Notes: generated by a model from the sequence alone, not told the origin. DNA of 57,603 bases from Polysphondylium violaceum (GCA_000277445.1 AJWJ01000096.1:1-57603); one strand, 5' to 3'. Shown: positions 10,965 through 21,166, counted from the stretch's first letter. Made by a program: numbers and translations.

Positions 10965-11192
10965 TTAATCATTGTTGTTTTTGTTAGGTGTTGTTTCTTC
11001 AGGAGTGAATCCAACTTTAACATTAGTCTGAAAGTATGTATAAATTATTGGAATATGTAAAAATCTATATCGGTCATAAATCCACATTTTCCTAAATTAT
11101 TCATTCATTCATTTAAGAAACTATGAATGGATGGATTGATTCTCATCTCTATCTATTATATACCTGTCTTTATTTATAATACACAGTGCCAT
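10965..11192 (-). CDS. Possible two-exon gene for a 51-aa protein
   Basis: Exon 1 is 11192-11164 and exon 2 is 11091-10965. The intron is 11163-11092 (72 bases, GTATAT..TTTAG). Phases agree (29 + 127 = 156 bases), giving 51 aa that start M-A-L-C-I-I-N-K-D-R and end T-P-N-K-N-N-N-D. The stretch N-V-K-V-G-F-T-P-E-E-T is low-AT and protein-like for this genome, and that is the main reason for calling a gene. I do not recognise the protein. A second AG (about 11028) lies inside exon 2 after a T/C-rich run, but using it breaks the frame, so the model is uncertain. It sits in the divergent gap between two FNIP genes. Confidence 0.35.
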
Positions 11193-11342
11193 AGTTTATA
11201 CACATGTAATTCCATAAAACAATGACTACTTGTTTTGGCAAAAAAAAAAAATATTTCTTTTGATTTTTAGGCATTTCATTTTTTAGGACAGAGGATGACA
11301 ACCTAATATCAGCAATCATATCCATATCAACACGAATTAGAT

Positions 11343-12872
11343 ATGATAGATAAAACATGTTTGTTTTATTTAGTGTGGAGGGACAGTTATATCAGATATA
11401 AAATCAGAGTTAAAGTGTTTGAAAACAAAGTATTTCAAGAGAAATTTTTGGTAAAGCTCATAGACAATCATCAGTATATAGCAAATATATCGGAAACAGA
11501 TAAATTGGACAATGGTATATTTATATGTTCATCAATTAGAGACACAGATAACTTCATTCAATACTACAACAATCAAAATAAATATGCAATCAATGATCTC
11601 AAGATTGAAAAAGATGTTATCGTACAACAGCTAGAGAATAGTAATAGTAGTAATAGTAGAGGAGGTTTGATTCATGATGGTGTCCAAAGGTTAACGATTT
11701 TCTTTACAAGCAGTACTTGTGTAGGTCAAGGAGACCAATTGCCAGACTCTGTTACAGATTTATCTCTTTTTCGTTTTGGTGTTGGAGTGAATGAGTTTAT
11801 AGATTCGATATTAACTAATCTTCCACCAAAGTTGAGGTATCTTTTGGTCCCTGATGTTGTTCCATCAAGATGTGTTTTACCAGACACCATGTGCAATATG
11901 TATCTCTCTGCTACACCCGAGGTTTTCAATTGTTTTGTTGTTCCCCCAAACAAGGTATTCAAAGGTTGCAAACTTCGTGTAAATTCTCCCGAATCTTTAC
12001 AGTGGCTACACGGTCGCACTTGGATCATAACTGTCTTGCTCCATCCTTTTCCTTTTGACAGTAGGATCATCACTAAAAACCAAATACCCGCTCACATAGT
12101 CAAACTTGAAATCCTATACACCGATCCGAAAATTCAAGTTGGCGCGTTGCCAGCGTCACTGCAAACCCTGAGCGTTATGGGAAGCTTGTTTGTGTCTATC
12201 GGAACTCTACCACGCCATCTTAAACGCCTTTATCTCGAAGATTGTCCAAGCAAGCTCGAGAAAGGGATCTTGCCATCATCTCTTCGAAAATTGGAGATTG
12301 TAAGACTCAATCAATCGATAGATCGTGGTGTGTTACCCGATGGGCTCAAGACTCTCGTGTTGCCATCTCTGACACTCGAGTTGGAGGCCGGATCGTTACC
12401 AAACTCGCTCACTTGGCTGTCTCTAGATAGATACGACGTACCACTTAAATCGTCTATCTTGCCAAGTGGACTCAAGGTCTTGATAATGTCAGAGTACTCT
12501 GGATCATTTGACCAAGTGGTACAATTAAACAGCTTGGAGAAACTGCACGTCAACAAATTGGATTCATCGATAGCAAGAGTGATCTCCAACGTTGTAAAAA
12601 TAAAACTAAGATTCTACGAATTGGGCCGACGCATAACATTGGAAAACACATTGATTGAAAACCTGATTCTTTCATGCCAGAGCTATCCATCAAGATTACC
12701 TCTTTTGCCTAGGTTTCTACCCCTTTCGCTCCGATGCCTCACAGTCAAAGGTATGCGTATTCAATCCAGTGATGTCATTCCCAACGGCTGTGTGTATTTA
12801 AAAAGTGATATCAAGGATCTCCAACAAGATCTTTTACCAAAATCGGTAAAATCAAATCTATACAAGGGATGA
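11343..12872 (+). CDS. FNIP-repeat protein with VWRD N-terminal motif
   Basis: 509 aa, one exon from ATG. The N-terminal motif is varied to F-Y-L-V-W-R-D-S-Y-I-R. The linker is intact (V-V-P-P-N-K-V-F, then W-L-H-G-R-T-W-I). Four or five repeats follow at about 275-400, but their F-N-Q-P-L cores are eroded to forms such as L-N-Q-S-I and L-T-L-E-L, while the L-P-x-x-L-x-x-L spacing is kept. It therefore still looks like a folded solenoid rather than a decaying gene. The cap ends I-P-N-G-C-V-Y-L-K and a short Lys-rich tail. Confidence 0.88.
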   Translation: MIDKTCLFYLVWRDSYIRYKIRVKVFENKVFQEKFLVKLIDNHQYIANISETDKLDNGIFICSSIRDTDNFIQYYNNQNKYAINDLKIEKDVIVQQLENSNSSNSRGGLIHDGVQRLTIFFTSSTCVGQGDQLPDSVTDLSLFRFGVGVNEFIDSILTNLPPKLRYLLVPDVVPSRCVLPDTMCNMYLSATPEVFNCFVVPPNKVFKGCKLRVNSPESLQWLHGRTWIITVLLHPFPFDSRIITKNQIPAHIVKLEILYTDPKIQVGALPASLQTLSVMGSLFVSIGTLPRHLKRLYLEDCPSKLEKGILPSSLRKLEIVRLNQSIDRGVLPDGLKTLVLPSLTLELEAGSLPNSLTWLSLDRYDVPLKSSILPSGLKVLIMSEYSGSFDQVVQLNSLEKLHVNKLDSSIARVISNVVKIKLRFYELGRRITLENTLIENLILSCQSYPSRLPLLPRFLPLSLRCLTVKGMRIQSSDVIPNGCVYLKSDIKDLQQDLLPKSVKSNLYKG

Positions 12873-13000
12873 GATGAATAGAATAAATAAATAAGCCTCA
12901 CATAATGTCATGATCATCCATTAGAGGTAGATAATGTAATGTTTAAATATTTATTGAGATCAAGATTTACCCACCAATATAACCCAAGATCTCTTTTTGA

Positions 13001-13015
13001 TTTTTTTTTTTTTTT
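13001..13015 (+). promoter_or_regulatory. Oligo(dT) tract before the NudI-like gene
   Basis: A run of 15 T ends 40 bases before the ATG at 13056. Dictyostelid core promoters usually have oligo(dT) at or near the transcription start, so this argues for the 13056 start over the upstream in-frame ATG at 12939, whose extra residues would be encoded by the T-run itself. Confidence 0.45.
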
Positions 13016-13055
13016 AAATTTCATTTTGAATTTTGCATATGCAACAACACTGAAC

Positions 13056-13487
13056 ATGCGTCAAAGAACAATTGTTTGTCCATTAATACAAAATGAAGGA
13101 TGCTATTTGATATGCAAGATGGCAAGTGACCGAGGGGTGTTTCCTGGACAATGGGCATTGTCTGGTGGTGGTGTTGAACCAGGCGAACGTATTGAAGAGG
13201 CATTGAAAAGAGAGGTGCGTGAAGAATTGGGTGATCGATTGATTCTCAGCAAGATTACACCTTGGACATTTAGAGACGATATTCGTACAAAGACCTATGC
13301 CGACGGAAGCAAAGAAGAGATTTACATGATTTATCTTTTATATGACTGCGAAACCAGTAATCGTGATGTGACAATCAATGAAGAATTTCAAGCTTATGAA
13401 TGGGTCAGACCTGAAGATTTACCAAAGTACGATTTAAATGTTGCCACTCGTCAAACATTTAAAGAAAAGGGTTTATTATTAGAATAA
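13056..13487 (+). CDS. nudI: Nudix hydrolase closely resembling bacterial NudI (nucleoside triphosphatase)
   Basis: 143 aa from the ATG at 13056; the frame is open further up to 12939, but that part encodes a Phe-rich stretch over a poly-T run. The Nudix box G-x5-E-x7-R-E-V-x-E-E-x-G is complete at residues 38-60. The whole protein matches enterobacterial NudI (141 aa) as I remember it, including [34 protein letters not shown] and Y-D-L-N-V-A-T-R, with no gaps. NudI hydrolyses pyrimidine (d)NTPs to the monophosphates with Mg2+. Such gap-free likeness to a proteobacterial enzyme inside a eukaryotic gene array suggests transfer. Codon use and AT content look like the host's, so it is not recent contamination. 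No intron, no targeting peptide. Confidence 0.9.
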   Translation: MRQRTIVCPLIQNEGCYLICKMASDRGVFPGQWALSGGGVEPGERIEEALKREVREELGDRLILSKITPWTFRDDIRTKTYADGSKEEIYMIYLLYDCETSNRDVTINEEFQAYEWVRPEDLPKYDLNVATRQTFKEKGLLLE

Positions 13488-14144
13488 CAGCTGATTGATG
13501 TGTGCTGCATACATGCAATACCCTGTGCGATGACTATCTATATAAGAGTGTTATAGTATCTCAACATGGGTAACAAATAAAAGAATAAAGAGATTAAACA
13601 AATGATTACACTTCAAAAGACTCAAGCTTGAATTGTGCATGCAGGTTATTTGTGTTTCGTGTATTTTTATTATTTGATCACCATGCTATTAACTAATGTA
13701 AAGAAGGTGGGGTGGAGCAAGTCACAGAAAAGACAATAGAATTGATATGTTTTTCATTGCAAATAATTATACATGCAGTTACATTAGTTCAAATATTCAT
13801 AACAATTCTTTTATGTTTATACTCAACAAGGTAAAAATGTTTGTACCTAGTAACATCAGGCTTCACATCCCACATTCATGTTAGTCTTACAAAGTAGTTT
13901 TAACACAATATCGAGCCATTCTCTCTATTGTCTCTCTCAAATTTGTCCTGTGGTTTTGTCAATATCTCTAGATTTTAATTCAGGGAATTCCGTATTCCCT
14001 TCCAAAATCTCTCAAATTATAATAAAAAATTTAATAAGACACCCTATTTGATTCATTCTCATTTTGTAGCTTTACTACTTTTCGTAGTACACATATTGAA
14101 TGACAATAAATATTGATGTAGCCAATGATTCTTTTAATTTATAT
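13488..14144. other. Gene-free gap of about 650 bases
   Basis: It lies between the 3' ends of the NudI-like gene and the FNIP gene 14145-15761, and is long for a convergent gap here. I find no convincing ORF, no tRNA-like cloverleaf and no FNIP-like fragment. It holds one compact perfect hairpin (13982-14000). Confidence 0.5.
13982..14000. repeat. Perfect 7-bp inverted repeat (hairpin)
   Basis: AGGGAAT, a five-base loop, then ATTCCCT. It is the only GC-bearing palindrome in an otherwise featureless gap. It could be the stem of a small RNA or chance; no flanking element supports either. Confidence 0.4.
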
Positions 14145-15761
14145 TTAAATGCCTTTTGAATATTTAATATGCTTTATTGATGATGGTAAGAGAGTAGTGT
14201 CCAGGTTTCTGGATTTTATTTCCAAATATAAACAACCATATGGTATTACATTGGCATCGTTGATTGATATATTGATTAGAGAGAGATGTTTAATATTTGG
14301 AGGAAGGAGTCCCACTGGAAGAGACAATGGGACACTGCGTTGCATAAATAAAAGAATCAGATGTTGAATGGACGTGATGTTTTGAAGACTATGTTGATCT
14401 ACTATTTCTTCAAACGATATTTCTATCTTTCTAATATTTCCCAAAAGAGTTGATATTGAATTAGTGAGTGAGTGTATAGCTAAATATTGTAAATTACTCA
14501 ATGGTGATGTTATGGAGGCAAAAGAACCAGTAAAACAGTACATAACAAGAGAGGTGAGGGAGGTTGGCAAGGCGGTGGGTTCTATCGTATTATTGAATTC
14601 ATAGAGTATTAGGGTTTTTAATCCTTGTGGCAAAACATTGGCTCTCAACCGTTTATAAAACTTTGATAGAGTAAGTTGAGTAAGAGACTTCGGTAAAACA
14701 CTTTCTCCTAGATCTTTGTCATATCGGGGTAGATCGAGAATCTTTAGTCGTGGAGGAAGCACACTATGCTCTAAAAGGTCATTGTAAAGAGAGAGTGTCA
14801 GCATTTCTAGTGATATCGGTAAAAGGCCTTGGACTAGTTTAGGCATATCATAAACGTATAAATTCTTTAGATTTGAGAATTGGAATAGTTTTGAAAGAGG
14901 TTCATTGTTGGTGCACTCTAAAGATCTAGCCGACAGTCGTTCCAGTGATGGGGGTAAGCAGTTGACATCAAATTCAGCACCTGGATACTCAACCATAAGT
15001 GCACGAGTATGAGGTGGTATCATGTTTTTGCCAATAGGATAGGGCAATCCCGAGATTGATATATTAGAGATCCACGTTTGACTAAATAACCAATTCAATT
15101 CCTCTTTACTAATAACCGATGCACCAACACTCTTGTACACCTTGTTTCCAGGAACATTAAAAGACTTGAGATCACTACATCGGGAAAGAAAATTTAGATC
15201 CACCAATGACTCTGGTAAATTATACTTGTTACCTAAATTAAAGTTGTTTGGTATATCTAGTTTCTTTAGTTTTGATGGCAGATTAGATAGTATATTATCC
15301 AATATTTCAAAAGCACGTCTGTTTTCCATCGAACTTGTTCTCTTTAAACACAACTCTGTTATTGTTTCTGGTGGCTGGCCACCTACTCTAACATTACTGT
15401 CCAAATAAAATTCAAACTTTGTTATATGACTACCAAGAGAACTAAATTCAAAGTTAATTTCTTTCAATTGGTAATCTGTCTCGTCTATTACATAGTGGTT
15501 GATAAATAAGGAACTGATTATGTGTCGATGAGGATGATTGATATATTCATGTAAATTGTGTTTTTTTTTAATAGAGAATAGTGTATGTATGTTATACATC
15601 AACTTGTCATGATCAGATAATAAAGCAAGATGTTTATAAACAGAATCACTATTCAAATCATTTACATCAACTCTGATCTCGATACCTTTTAATGCATTAT
15701 TTCTAATGTGTTTTCTAATATATGGATTTCTAAATACTATATAAAATAAATCTATAGTCAT
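14145..15761 (-). CDS. FNIP-repeat protein with VFRN N-terminal motif
   Basis: 538 aa, single exon from ATG. The motif is F-Y-I-V-F-R-N-P-Y-I-R (Phe for Trp). The linker reads N-V-P-G-N-K-V-Y and W-L-F-S-Q-T-W-I. Repeats at about 310-415 have changed cores: M-P-K-L-V, Y-N-D-L-L, Y-D-K-D-L and F-Y-K-R-L, then the more standard F-N-N-T-I. The cap (C-F-T-G-S-F, L-L-G-N-I, I-P-Y-G-C-L-Y-L) is well kept and the end is L-L-P-S-S-I-K-H-I-K. Its nearest relative in the window by eye is 16401-17993, the next gene on the same strand, so a tandem pair is likely. Confidence 0.9.
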   Translation of the reverse strand: MTIDLFYIVFRNPYIRKHIRNNALKGIEIRVDVNDLNSDSVYKHLALLSDHDKLMYNIHTLFSIKKKHNLHEYINHPHRHIISSLFINHYVIDETDYQLKEINFEFSSLGSHITKFEFYLDSNVRVGGQPPETITELCLKRTSSMENRRAFEILDNILSNLPSKLKKLDIPNNFNLGNKYNLPESLVDLNFLSRCSDLKSFNVPGNKVYKSVGASVISKEELNWLFSQTWISNISISGLPYPIGKNMIPPHTRALMVEYPGAEFDVNCLPPSLERLSARSLECTNNEPLSKLFQFSNLKNLYVYDMPKLVQGLLPISLEMLTLSLYNDLLEHSVLPPRLKILDLPRYDKDLGESVLPKSLTQLTLSKFYKRLRANVLPQGLKTLILYEFNNTIEPTALPTSLTSLVMYCFTGSFASITSPLSNLQYLAIHSLTNSISTLLGNIRKIEISFEEIVDQHSLQNITSIQHLILLFMQRSVPLSLPVGLLPPNIKHLSLINISINDANVIPYGCLYLEIKSRNLDTTLLPSSIKHIKYSKGI

Positions 15762-15959
15762 AGTATTAAATTGTTTATAAATTGTTTATAAATTGATGAT
15801 CACATGTTTAGAATAAAAGAAAAAAGTAGGAAGATATTTTTTTTCTAACTTTTGCAATCAGGCCCAGGGCGAAAAAAAAAAAATTTTTAAAGAGTTTACA
15901 AGATAGGATTCTTGATGAATAATAGTTTAACAACGACTAACATGTTCTAATAGTAGTTC

Positions 15960-16390
15960 AACTTGATTTAGAGAGATGAGTCACGAAGAAATTTAGTTAG
16001 AAAAATTATGTGGATTTAGAGTATACGGTTTTTATTGATGATCTGGGAAAAGGACATAGACAAATGTGTGCGTTTCATTATTGGATAAACAGTTGTCTTG
16101 TGAGAACCTTATCTTTTGGTAACTTGTCACTGATTAAATATGTTTCCATCAAGTAGTCACCCAATCACAAAGTCAATGAAAATCAAGACACTGGATTTAT
16201 AAGCAAAGATAATGAATCTATGATTCGATGTTTGTCAGATTTACATTCTTGATTAAGAGTACTCTTCCCAAGTCACATATTGTTTCACCAGACACTCTAT
16301 GTGATTTGAATTTAATGTCAGCCCTACCAATGTCGTACCCCCGTCCACATGTCAAGTATATCACCAAACATAGAGTATAATAATAAATCT
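15960..16390 (+). pseudogene. Decayed FNIP gene, two recognisable pieces
   Basis: Around 15965-16010 the plus strand reads like the FNIP N-terminus (L-I, then R-D-E-S-R-R-N-L-V-R-K), with a stop in place of the Trp. Around 16258-16365 a second piece reads S-P-D-T-L-C-D-L-N-L-M-S-A, matching the L-P-D-T-L-x-D-L-N-x-M-S segment near residue 190 of intact members. The DNA between is too decayed to read. It lies opposite in strand to the two flanking FNIP genes. Confidence 0.6.
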
Positions 16391-16400
16391 GCTTTTCCAT

Positions 16401-17993
16401 TTATTTATTAATTTTAATGTGTTTAATAGATGCAGGTAAAAGTGATCTATTGAGTGATCTACTGTTTGTTTCGAAATATATACAGGTGTTGGGAATGAGG
16501 TTTGGTAAATTGATCTCTATATTTGTTAATTTGAGACTCTTGAGATTCGATGGCAGGAAACTACTGCTTATAATAGACTCTGAACGCCCAAAACGATAGA
16601 GAGCAAGGTGTTGGATAGCGCTACTACAGAGTTTGAGGTTCTGGTGGATGTAGGCTTCAAATTGTATTGCAATCTTGACGACATTTACCAATAGCACAGA
16701 CAAGGATGGATTAAGTGCATAGAGTGATAGGTGTGTGAGATTGTCGAGTGGACCTACTGAATCAAAGGTGCCTTGGTATAGGGGGAGTCGGAGGGCGGTA
16801 AGAGAGTTGGGGATGGCGTGAGGGTTGATGGTGGTGTTGAAGCTGTTCATGGCTAATGTTTGGAGTCCCTGTGGCAACACATTGGCTGGCAGGGCTTTGT
16901 TAAAGCGCCCCAAACGCAGATTGGTCAGGGATGGGGACAGGACACCTGGATTGAGCTCGTGTGTAAACTTTGTAAGATTCAGTTCTTTGAGACCCAACGG
17001 CAGCACATCGTAGTCGAGAGGGTGGTCGTCACCAAGGGTCCAAGATTTAAGCGATGGTGGCAAGCTGCCCTTCTTTGTGGGCCAATGTTTGACTTCTAGC
17101 TTTTTGAGATTTGACAGGTGTCCAATGTTTTCTTTGGACAAAAGGTGACATCTCAAGGACTCCAAACCCTGTGGGAGTAGAGTAGGGTCCAAATCATCGT
17201 CATGATCGTAATACTCGATGGAAATCTTCTTGATATGCGCAGGTATGACATTATTGCTCTCTGTTGAGATGGAGACATCAGTGATATTTATTGTCTGTAT
17301 CCACAACTGAGTGCGAAGCCAATTCAACTCTTCTGCCTGCGTTATATTAGCCACTACATTCTTGAATACCTTTGGCGGCTGCACAACAAGATGTCTGAGA
17401 CTATCGTAATACGATCGATAGCGGAAGTCCACAAGGGACGAGTCTCGGGGCACAACAACGGTACTCGATATATCATAATTTGATGGAAGCGTTAGGATCC
17501 TTAAATTTGGCGGCAAGTCTTTTAACAGTTCATCTAGAAACTTGTTTTTGCTGTGATTGTAAAACTGAGACGCGATGATCAACTCTGTGAGAGAATCTGG
17601 TAATTTTCCATGGGTATCGCCATGAATTTCAAAATAGAGTCTGTGCACGCCTTGAGCAATACCGCTGCAGTCACTAAAAGGCGGAACGGTTGTATCCCTA
17701 TTATTGATGTACAAATCATTGATCAAGTGTCTGTAGGGACTGTTTATGTACTGCACAAACTCTGCATTTGATTTAATCTGCAATCTAACAAATATGTCGT
17801 ACTCTAATCTGTTTGACAACAACGCTAGAAACCTGTGATTGTTGTCCAAGTACTCTAAATGTGGCACATTGATTACTAGTTGTTGACACACATAACTTCT
17901 TAATTTATCTCTAATATATATGTTTCTAAACACGAGATAAAATAAATCTGTTTTTGATATTGTCGTCATTATTAGTCTATTTAAAATCATCAC
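16401..17993 (-). CDS. FNIP-repeat protein
   Basis: 530 aa from the first ATG; a second ATG eight codons in (17969) gives M-T-T-I-S-K-T-D-L-F-Y-L, closer to the usual start of the family, and may be the real one. The motif is F-Y-L-V-F-R-N-I-Y-I-R. The linker is altered to V-V-Q-P-P-K-V-F, then W-L-R-T-Q-L-W-I. Repeats at about 300-410 include Y-D-V-L-P, F-T-H-E-L-N-P-G, F-N-K-A-L-P-A and F-N-T-T-I-N-P. The cap is regular and the protein ends L-L-P-A-S-I-K-H-I-K-I-N-K. It is more GC-rich than its neighbours between about 16750 and 17100, as in the older, better-kept family members. Confidence 0.9.
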   Translation of the reverse strand: MMILNRLIMTTISKTDLFYLVFRNIYIRDKLRSYVCQQLVINVPHLEYLDNNHRFLALLSNRLEYDIFVRLQIKSNAEFVQYINSPYRHLINDLYINNRDTTVPPFSDCSGIAQGVHRLYFEIHGDTHGKLPDSLTELIIASQFYNHSKNKFLDELLKDLPPNLRILTLPSNYDISSTVVVPRDSSLVDFRYRSYYDSLRHLVVQPPKVFKNVVANITQAEELNWLRTQLWIQTINITDVSISTESNNVIPAHIKKISIEYYDHDDDLDPTLLPQGLESLRCHLLSKENIGHLSNLKKLEVKHWPTKKGSLPPSLKSWTLGDDHPLDYDVLPLGLKELNLTKFTHELNPGVLSPSLTNLRLGRFNKALPANVLPQGLQTLAMNSFNTTINPHAIPNSLTALRLPLYQGTFDSVGPLDNLTHLSLYALNPSLSVLLVNVVKIAIQFEAYIHQNLKLCSSAIQHLALYRFGRSESIISSSFLPSNLKSLKLTNIEINLPNLIPNTCIYFETNSRSLNRSLLPASIKHIKINK

Positions 17994-18253
17994 ATATCTT
18001 AATTAAAAAATAAAAAAAGAAACGAAATCAAAAATCAAAATTTATTTTTAAAATAATTTCCCAATTTGTAAGATTCTTAATTTCTTTAAAATAAAAAAGG
18101 CTAAATTATCTTTTCCTATGGTCTGTTTCTAAACAAATGAAAAATGATTTGCTTAATCAATTTTATTAATTTATAAGTTTTTAGGTTCAGAAATCTAACA
18201 AAACAATTCAAACCCCCACTCATTATTTTTATTTTTCAAAATGGGAAATTCAT

Positions 18254-18462
18254 GAAAAAAAGAGAAAAGTAGTAATAGTAATAATAATAGAATAACAACA
18301 ATATTATTTTACTTGATTTGGCGAGATCCGTATCTAAGAAATTTGGTTAGAAACAATGTGTGTAGAGAATCAAGACCTTAGGTATAATCACTAAATAATA
18401 ATCATTGTGCATTTTGAATGATCCAAAATAGAGATGATTATTTCATTAATTTTATTTTTTTT
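18254..18462 (+). pseudogene. 5' fragment of an FNIP gene
   Basis: From about 18299 the strand reads I-L-F-Y-L-I-W-R-D-P-Y-L-R-N-L-V-R-N-N-V-C-R-E, a clean copy of the N-terminal motif, preceded by an Asn/Ser run as in 45899-47359. It then stops. Bases 18400-18462 align with the codons for V-H-F...N-R-D-D (about residue 60) of the 27248-28738 type. Nothing later in the gene is present. Confidence 0.65.
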
Positions 18463-18790
18463 CAATGCTAGAGTACTTTGTCACCGATGGAGGGACATTT
18501 AGTTGATATATGTCCAAGAAAAGGCATTCTACACCCTTCTGTCCAGAAACGGCTAGCCCCTATACCCTTGTTGACAGTACTCACATCAAACATAATTTTA
18601 TCTTTTGTCGGTACCCAGTCCCCAAGTATAAATAAACAACTCTTTTACCAGAGCAACAAAAGATATTTGTTTTTCACACTCCCTCTTATTATTCACTGAT
18701 TTCCCTCTTTCATTTTTAGTTGGAATCTATTAGTATTTTATTAATTTTTTTCAAGTATAATGAGCTTTTTGATTTAGTATCGTCAATTAT
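18463..18790. other. Gap with no gene I can support
   Basis: AT-rich DNA between an FNIP 5' fragment and the 3' end of a broken FNIP gene on the other strand. The open frame 18478-18699 shows no family resemblance. A moderately GC-richer patch at 18480-18580 may be remnant coding DNA, but I cannot place it. Confidence 0.4.
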
Positions 18791-20551
18791 TTATCGATAT
18801 TGCTTAAAATTAATCAAATTGTTTGCCAAATGATAATGTTCTTTATATACTTTTTGTTCAATAAAATGATAGTTTATTCTATATCGTCCAAGACTATCCA
18901 ATTTAACCAACCGAGTCTTTGATGGGAGAATATTGGTATTATAATTTGGAAAATTCATTTCTAATTGTTGTTCAAATTGTAGGGATCAGATTTACTAAAC
19001 CAAAATGTTGTAACATTTGGAAACAAATGAAATGGGAATTTTTCAAAATTTGCCCCATAGGCCCCCAGAGTTCTAACACTTGATGGTATTTCTATTTCTG
19101 GATAGATTTGATTGTCTACCAAAAATGTGAGGGTTGTTACACTATTTGGAATGTAAATAGGAACCGTTTTATGACTGGACAAAAAAAGTTTTGTAACACT
19201 GTTTGGAATCACCCCCTTTTTAATTGGTTTTGAATAGTTAAGCTCAAGATCTGTTACAGTTGATGGTATTAAACCAATAAGTAATTCATCAAGTAATTCA
19301 TCATCATATCGGTCAAAACAAATATTTAGTTTAGTAATATTTGTTAGATGTTTGATTTGTAGAGTGAATAGATTCCAAGATCTTGATATTTCTAAATCTG
19401 TGACTGTAATTGGTATGACTGGTAACTCTGAAAATGTAAGCTGATTATAAAATCCAAGTTTTTTAACTGAATGGGGTATAATTAAAACTTTTTCTTGATT
19501 GATACGACGATCCTTGTTAATGTAATTTATTAAACCAATTGGAAAATTATCTTTGGATTCACTGGTTAGACAACATTTTAAAATTAAAGTCTTCAGGTTT
19601 CTCGGTAAAAATGGTAAATTAATAGCTGAGTATGAGTCACCCCAATATTCATAGCTTAGATAAGTAAGATTTGAAGGGAGATTGAAGTTTTCTAGTGGAT
19701 AGAAAGATTCAAATTTTAGTTGAGTGACACTTTCTGGAATATTGGAAACAGTTTTCCGATAATTCTTCCGATATAATTCCAAATATCAGATATTTAATTG
19801 ATCCATTACCTTTGCCATTTATCACACATTTGCATTCATTCAAGTTTAAATACAATAAATTTGGTGGGATTTCATCTAAATTGATATATGCGCTTTTACA
19901 ATCATAGTTGAAATTAAACTGGGTGAGTGATTGAGGAAGACATTTGATATTAAAGTCTTCTTTTAGCTCCTCTTTATCATCTATATAATATTCAATATCA
20001 GAGCCATCAGAGTCAACAGAGTCATCTTCATCCTCTCTTTGATTATTTAAGACCAATATTCGAACACTATTTGGAATGGCACCAATATCTATTAATGTTG
20101 TATCTAGATAAACAGATGTAACTGATTTTGGTATAAAATCTTTGTTTATCATATCACAATTTCTTTGTTTATAATATTTGATTGATTGGGGTAAATCATT
20201 TGCAAGTAAGATTGGATCTTTGAATTTATCAGTGATTGATATACCAAATAGAATTGGTGTTGTATGTTGTTGTTGTAAAAGGTGAAAATGGTTTACATAA
20301 AAGTAAGTTGATACAATAACATGTGTGATTAAATAATAATATACGTGTGAACAATAAATGAAATAGTGATCTAAATCTTTTAAATGATAAACAACGGGTA
20401 TATTGTGTTGATTTAATGATAATAAATGATTGTGTTTTTTATCCAACTGTGTTATATTTTTAATGATGATATAATCAGTGTATGATATAAACACCTTTTG
20501 TTGAAGATAACTATTTCTCCATATCGTAAAGAATAGATCTTGATCACTCAT
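18791..20551 (-). pseudogene. FNIP-family gene of a diverged type, broken by frameshifts
   Basis: The 5' part (20551-19709) reads M-S-D-Q-D-L-F-F-T-I-W-R-N-S-Y-L and many I-P-N-S-V / L-P-Q-S-L units. The second part (19782-18961) continues in another frame with I-P-E-S-V-T-Q-L-K-F and similar units. The frames switch near 19740-19780, consistent with a one-base indel. A third stretch (about 18955-18791) begins L-P-S-K-T-R-L-V-K-L-D in yet another frame, and looks like the usual C-terminus of D. discoideum-type FNIP proteins. The repeats here are I-P-x-S-V-T-x-L rather than L-P-x-S-L with F-N-Q-P-L, so this is a different subfamily. Assembly error in A-runs is the alternative to real decay. 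Confidence 0.7.
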
Positions 20552-20819
20552 ACTTCATGAAAAGATATAAAAAAAAAGAATAAAAAAGAGGTGATAATGG
20601 AGTTTTGATGAGAAAAAAGTGATAAAGTATCCAATGTGTATGAGCAAAAAAAGATAAAAATTTTCAATAGGTCGATTAGAAATTTTGAAAAGAGTAACGA
20701 GCCTATTTCTATCATTTTCACAGGTAACTCCAAAAAAAAATTTATTTTTCAGAAAATTCTTATTTAATCATAAAAAAGATCATTTATCCATGGAGAAGAG
20801 ACAGAGCCACCAACAGACT

Positions 20820-21060
20820 AGATTTTTGATGATACTTAGATGACAAAGGACATCTCCATAGATTTTTCAACTTCTGAGGAGGACTTGAAGCTAAAGAATG
20901 AATATTCAACTACACTCATTTGTTCCAATTTACCACCGAGGGTGATACTGGAGTCATATTTTTGAATCAGTTTTCTAAATTTAGGCAATAAATTGGGTTT
21001 ATGAACGCCATGCATTTTTAAATGATCCAAATTAGAGATGATTTTAATTCATTTTATTTG
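20820..21060 (+). pseudogene. FNIP gene fragment
   Basis: At about 20915-20960 the plus strand reads L-I-C-S-N-L-P-P-R-V-I-L-E, matching I-L-S-N-L-P-x-K-L-x-x-L of intact genes. It is followed by bases resembling the L-N-L-G codons of 25442-27004. At 21012-21060 there is a stretch nearly repeated at 18409-18462. The 64-codon minus-strand frame here is the antisense of this fragment, like the antisense frame over 25882-26073. Confidence 0.5.
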
Positions 21061-21166
21061 TCTTTTGATCTTTTCATATTAAAAGTTGTATATGAGGGAT
21101 TTTATTGGAGAATGGTTTTGATTGTTTTGTCTACATATATGTTGAATAGACTGTAGCTAATCGAGT

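Noticed and set aside
11170-11358. 62-codon minus-strand ORF overlapping the start of 11343-12872
   Set aside because: AT-rich, with a poly-Phe run from a T-tract; a shorter spliced model in another frame explains the coding-like bases better.
12939-13055. 39-residue N-terminal extension of the NudI-like protein as a signal or mitochondrial peptide
   Set aside because: Its Phe run is the translation of a poly-T promoter tract; bacterial NudI begins exactly at the 13056 Met.
20836-21030. 64-codon minus-strand ORF as a small gene
   Set aside because: It resembles the antisense frame of intact FNIP genes, and the plus strand here reads as an FNIP fragment.
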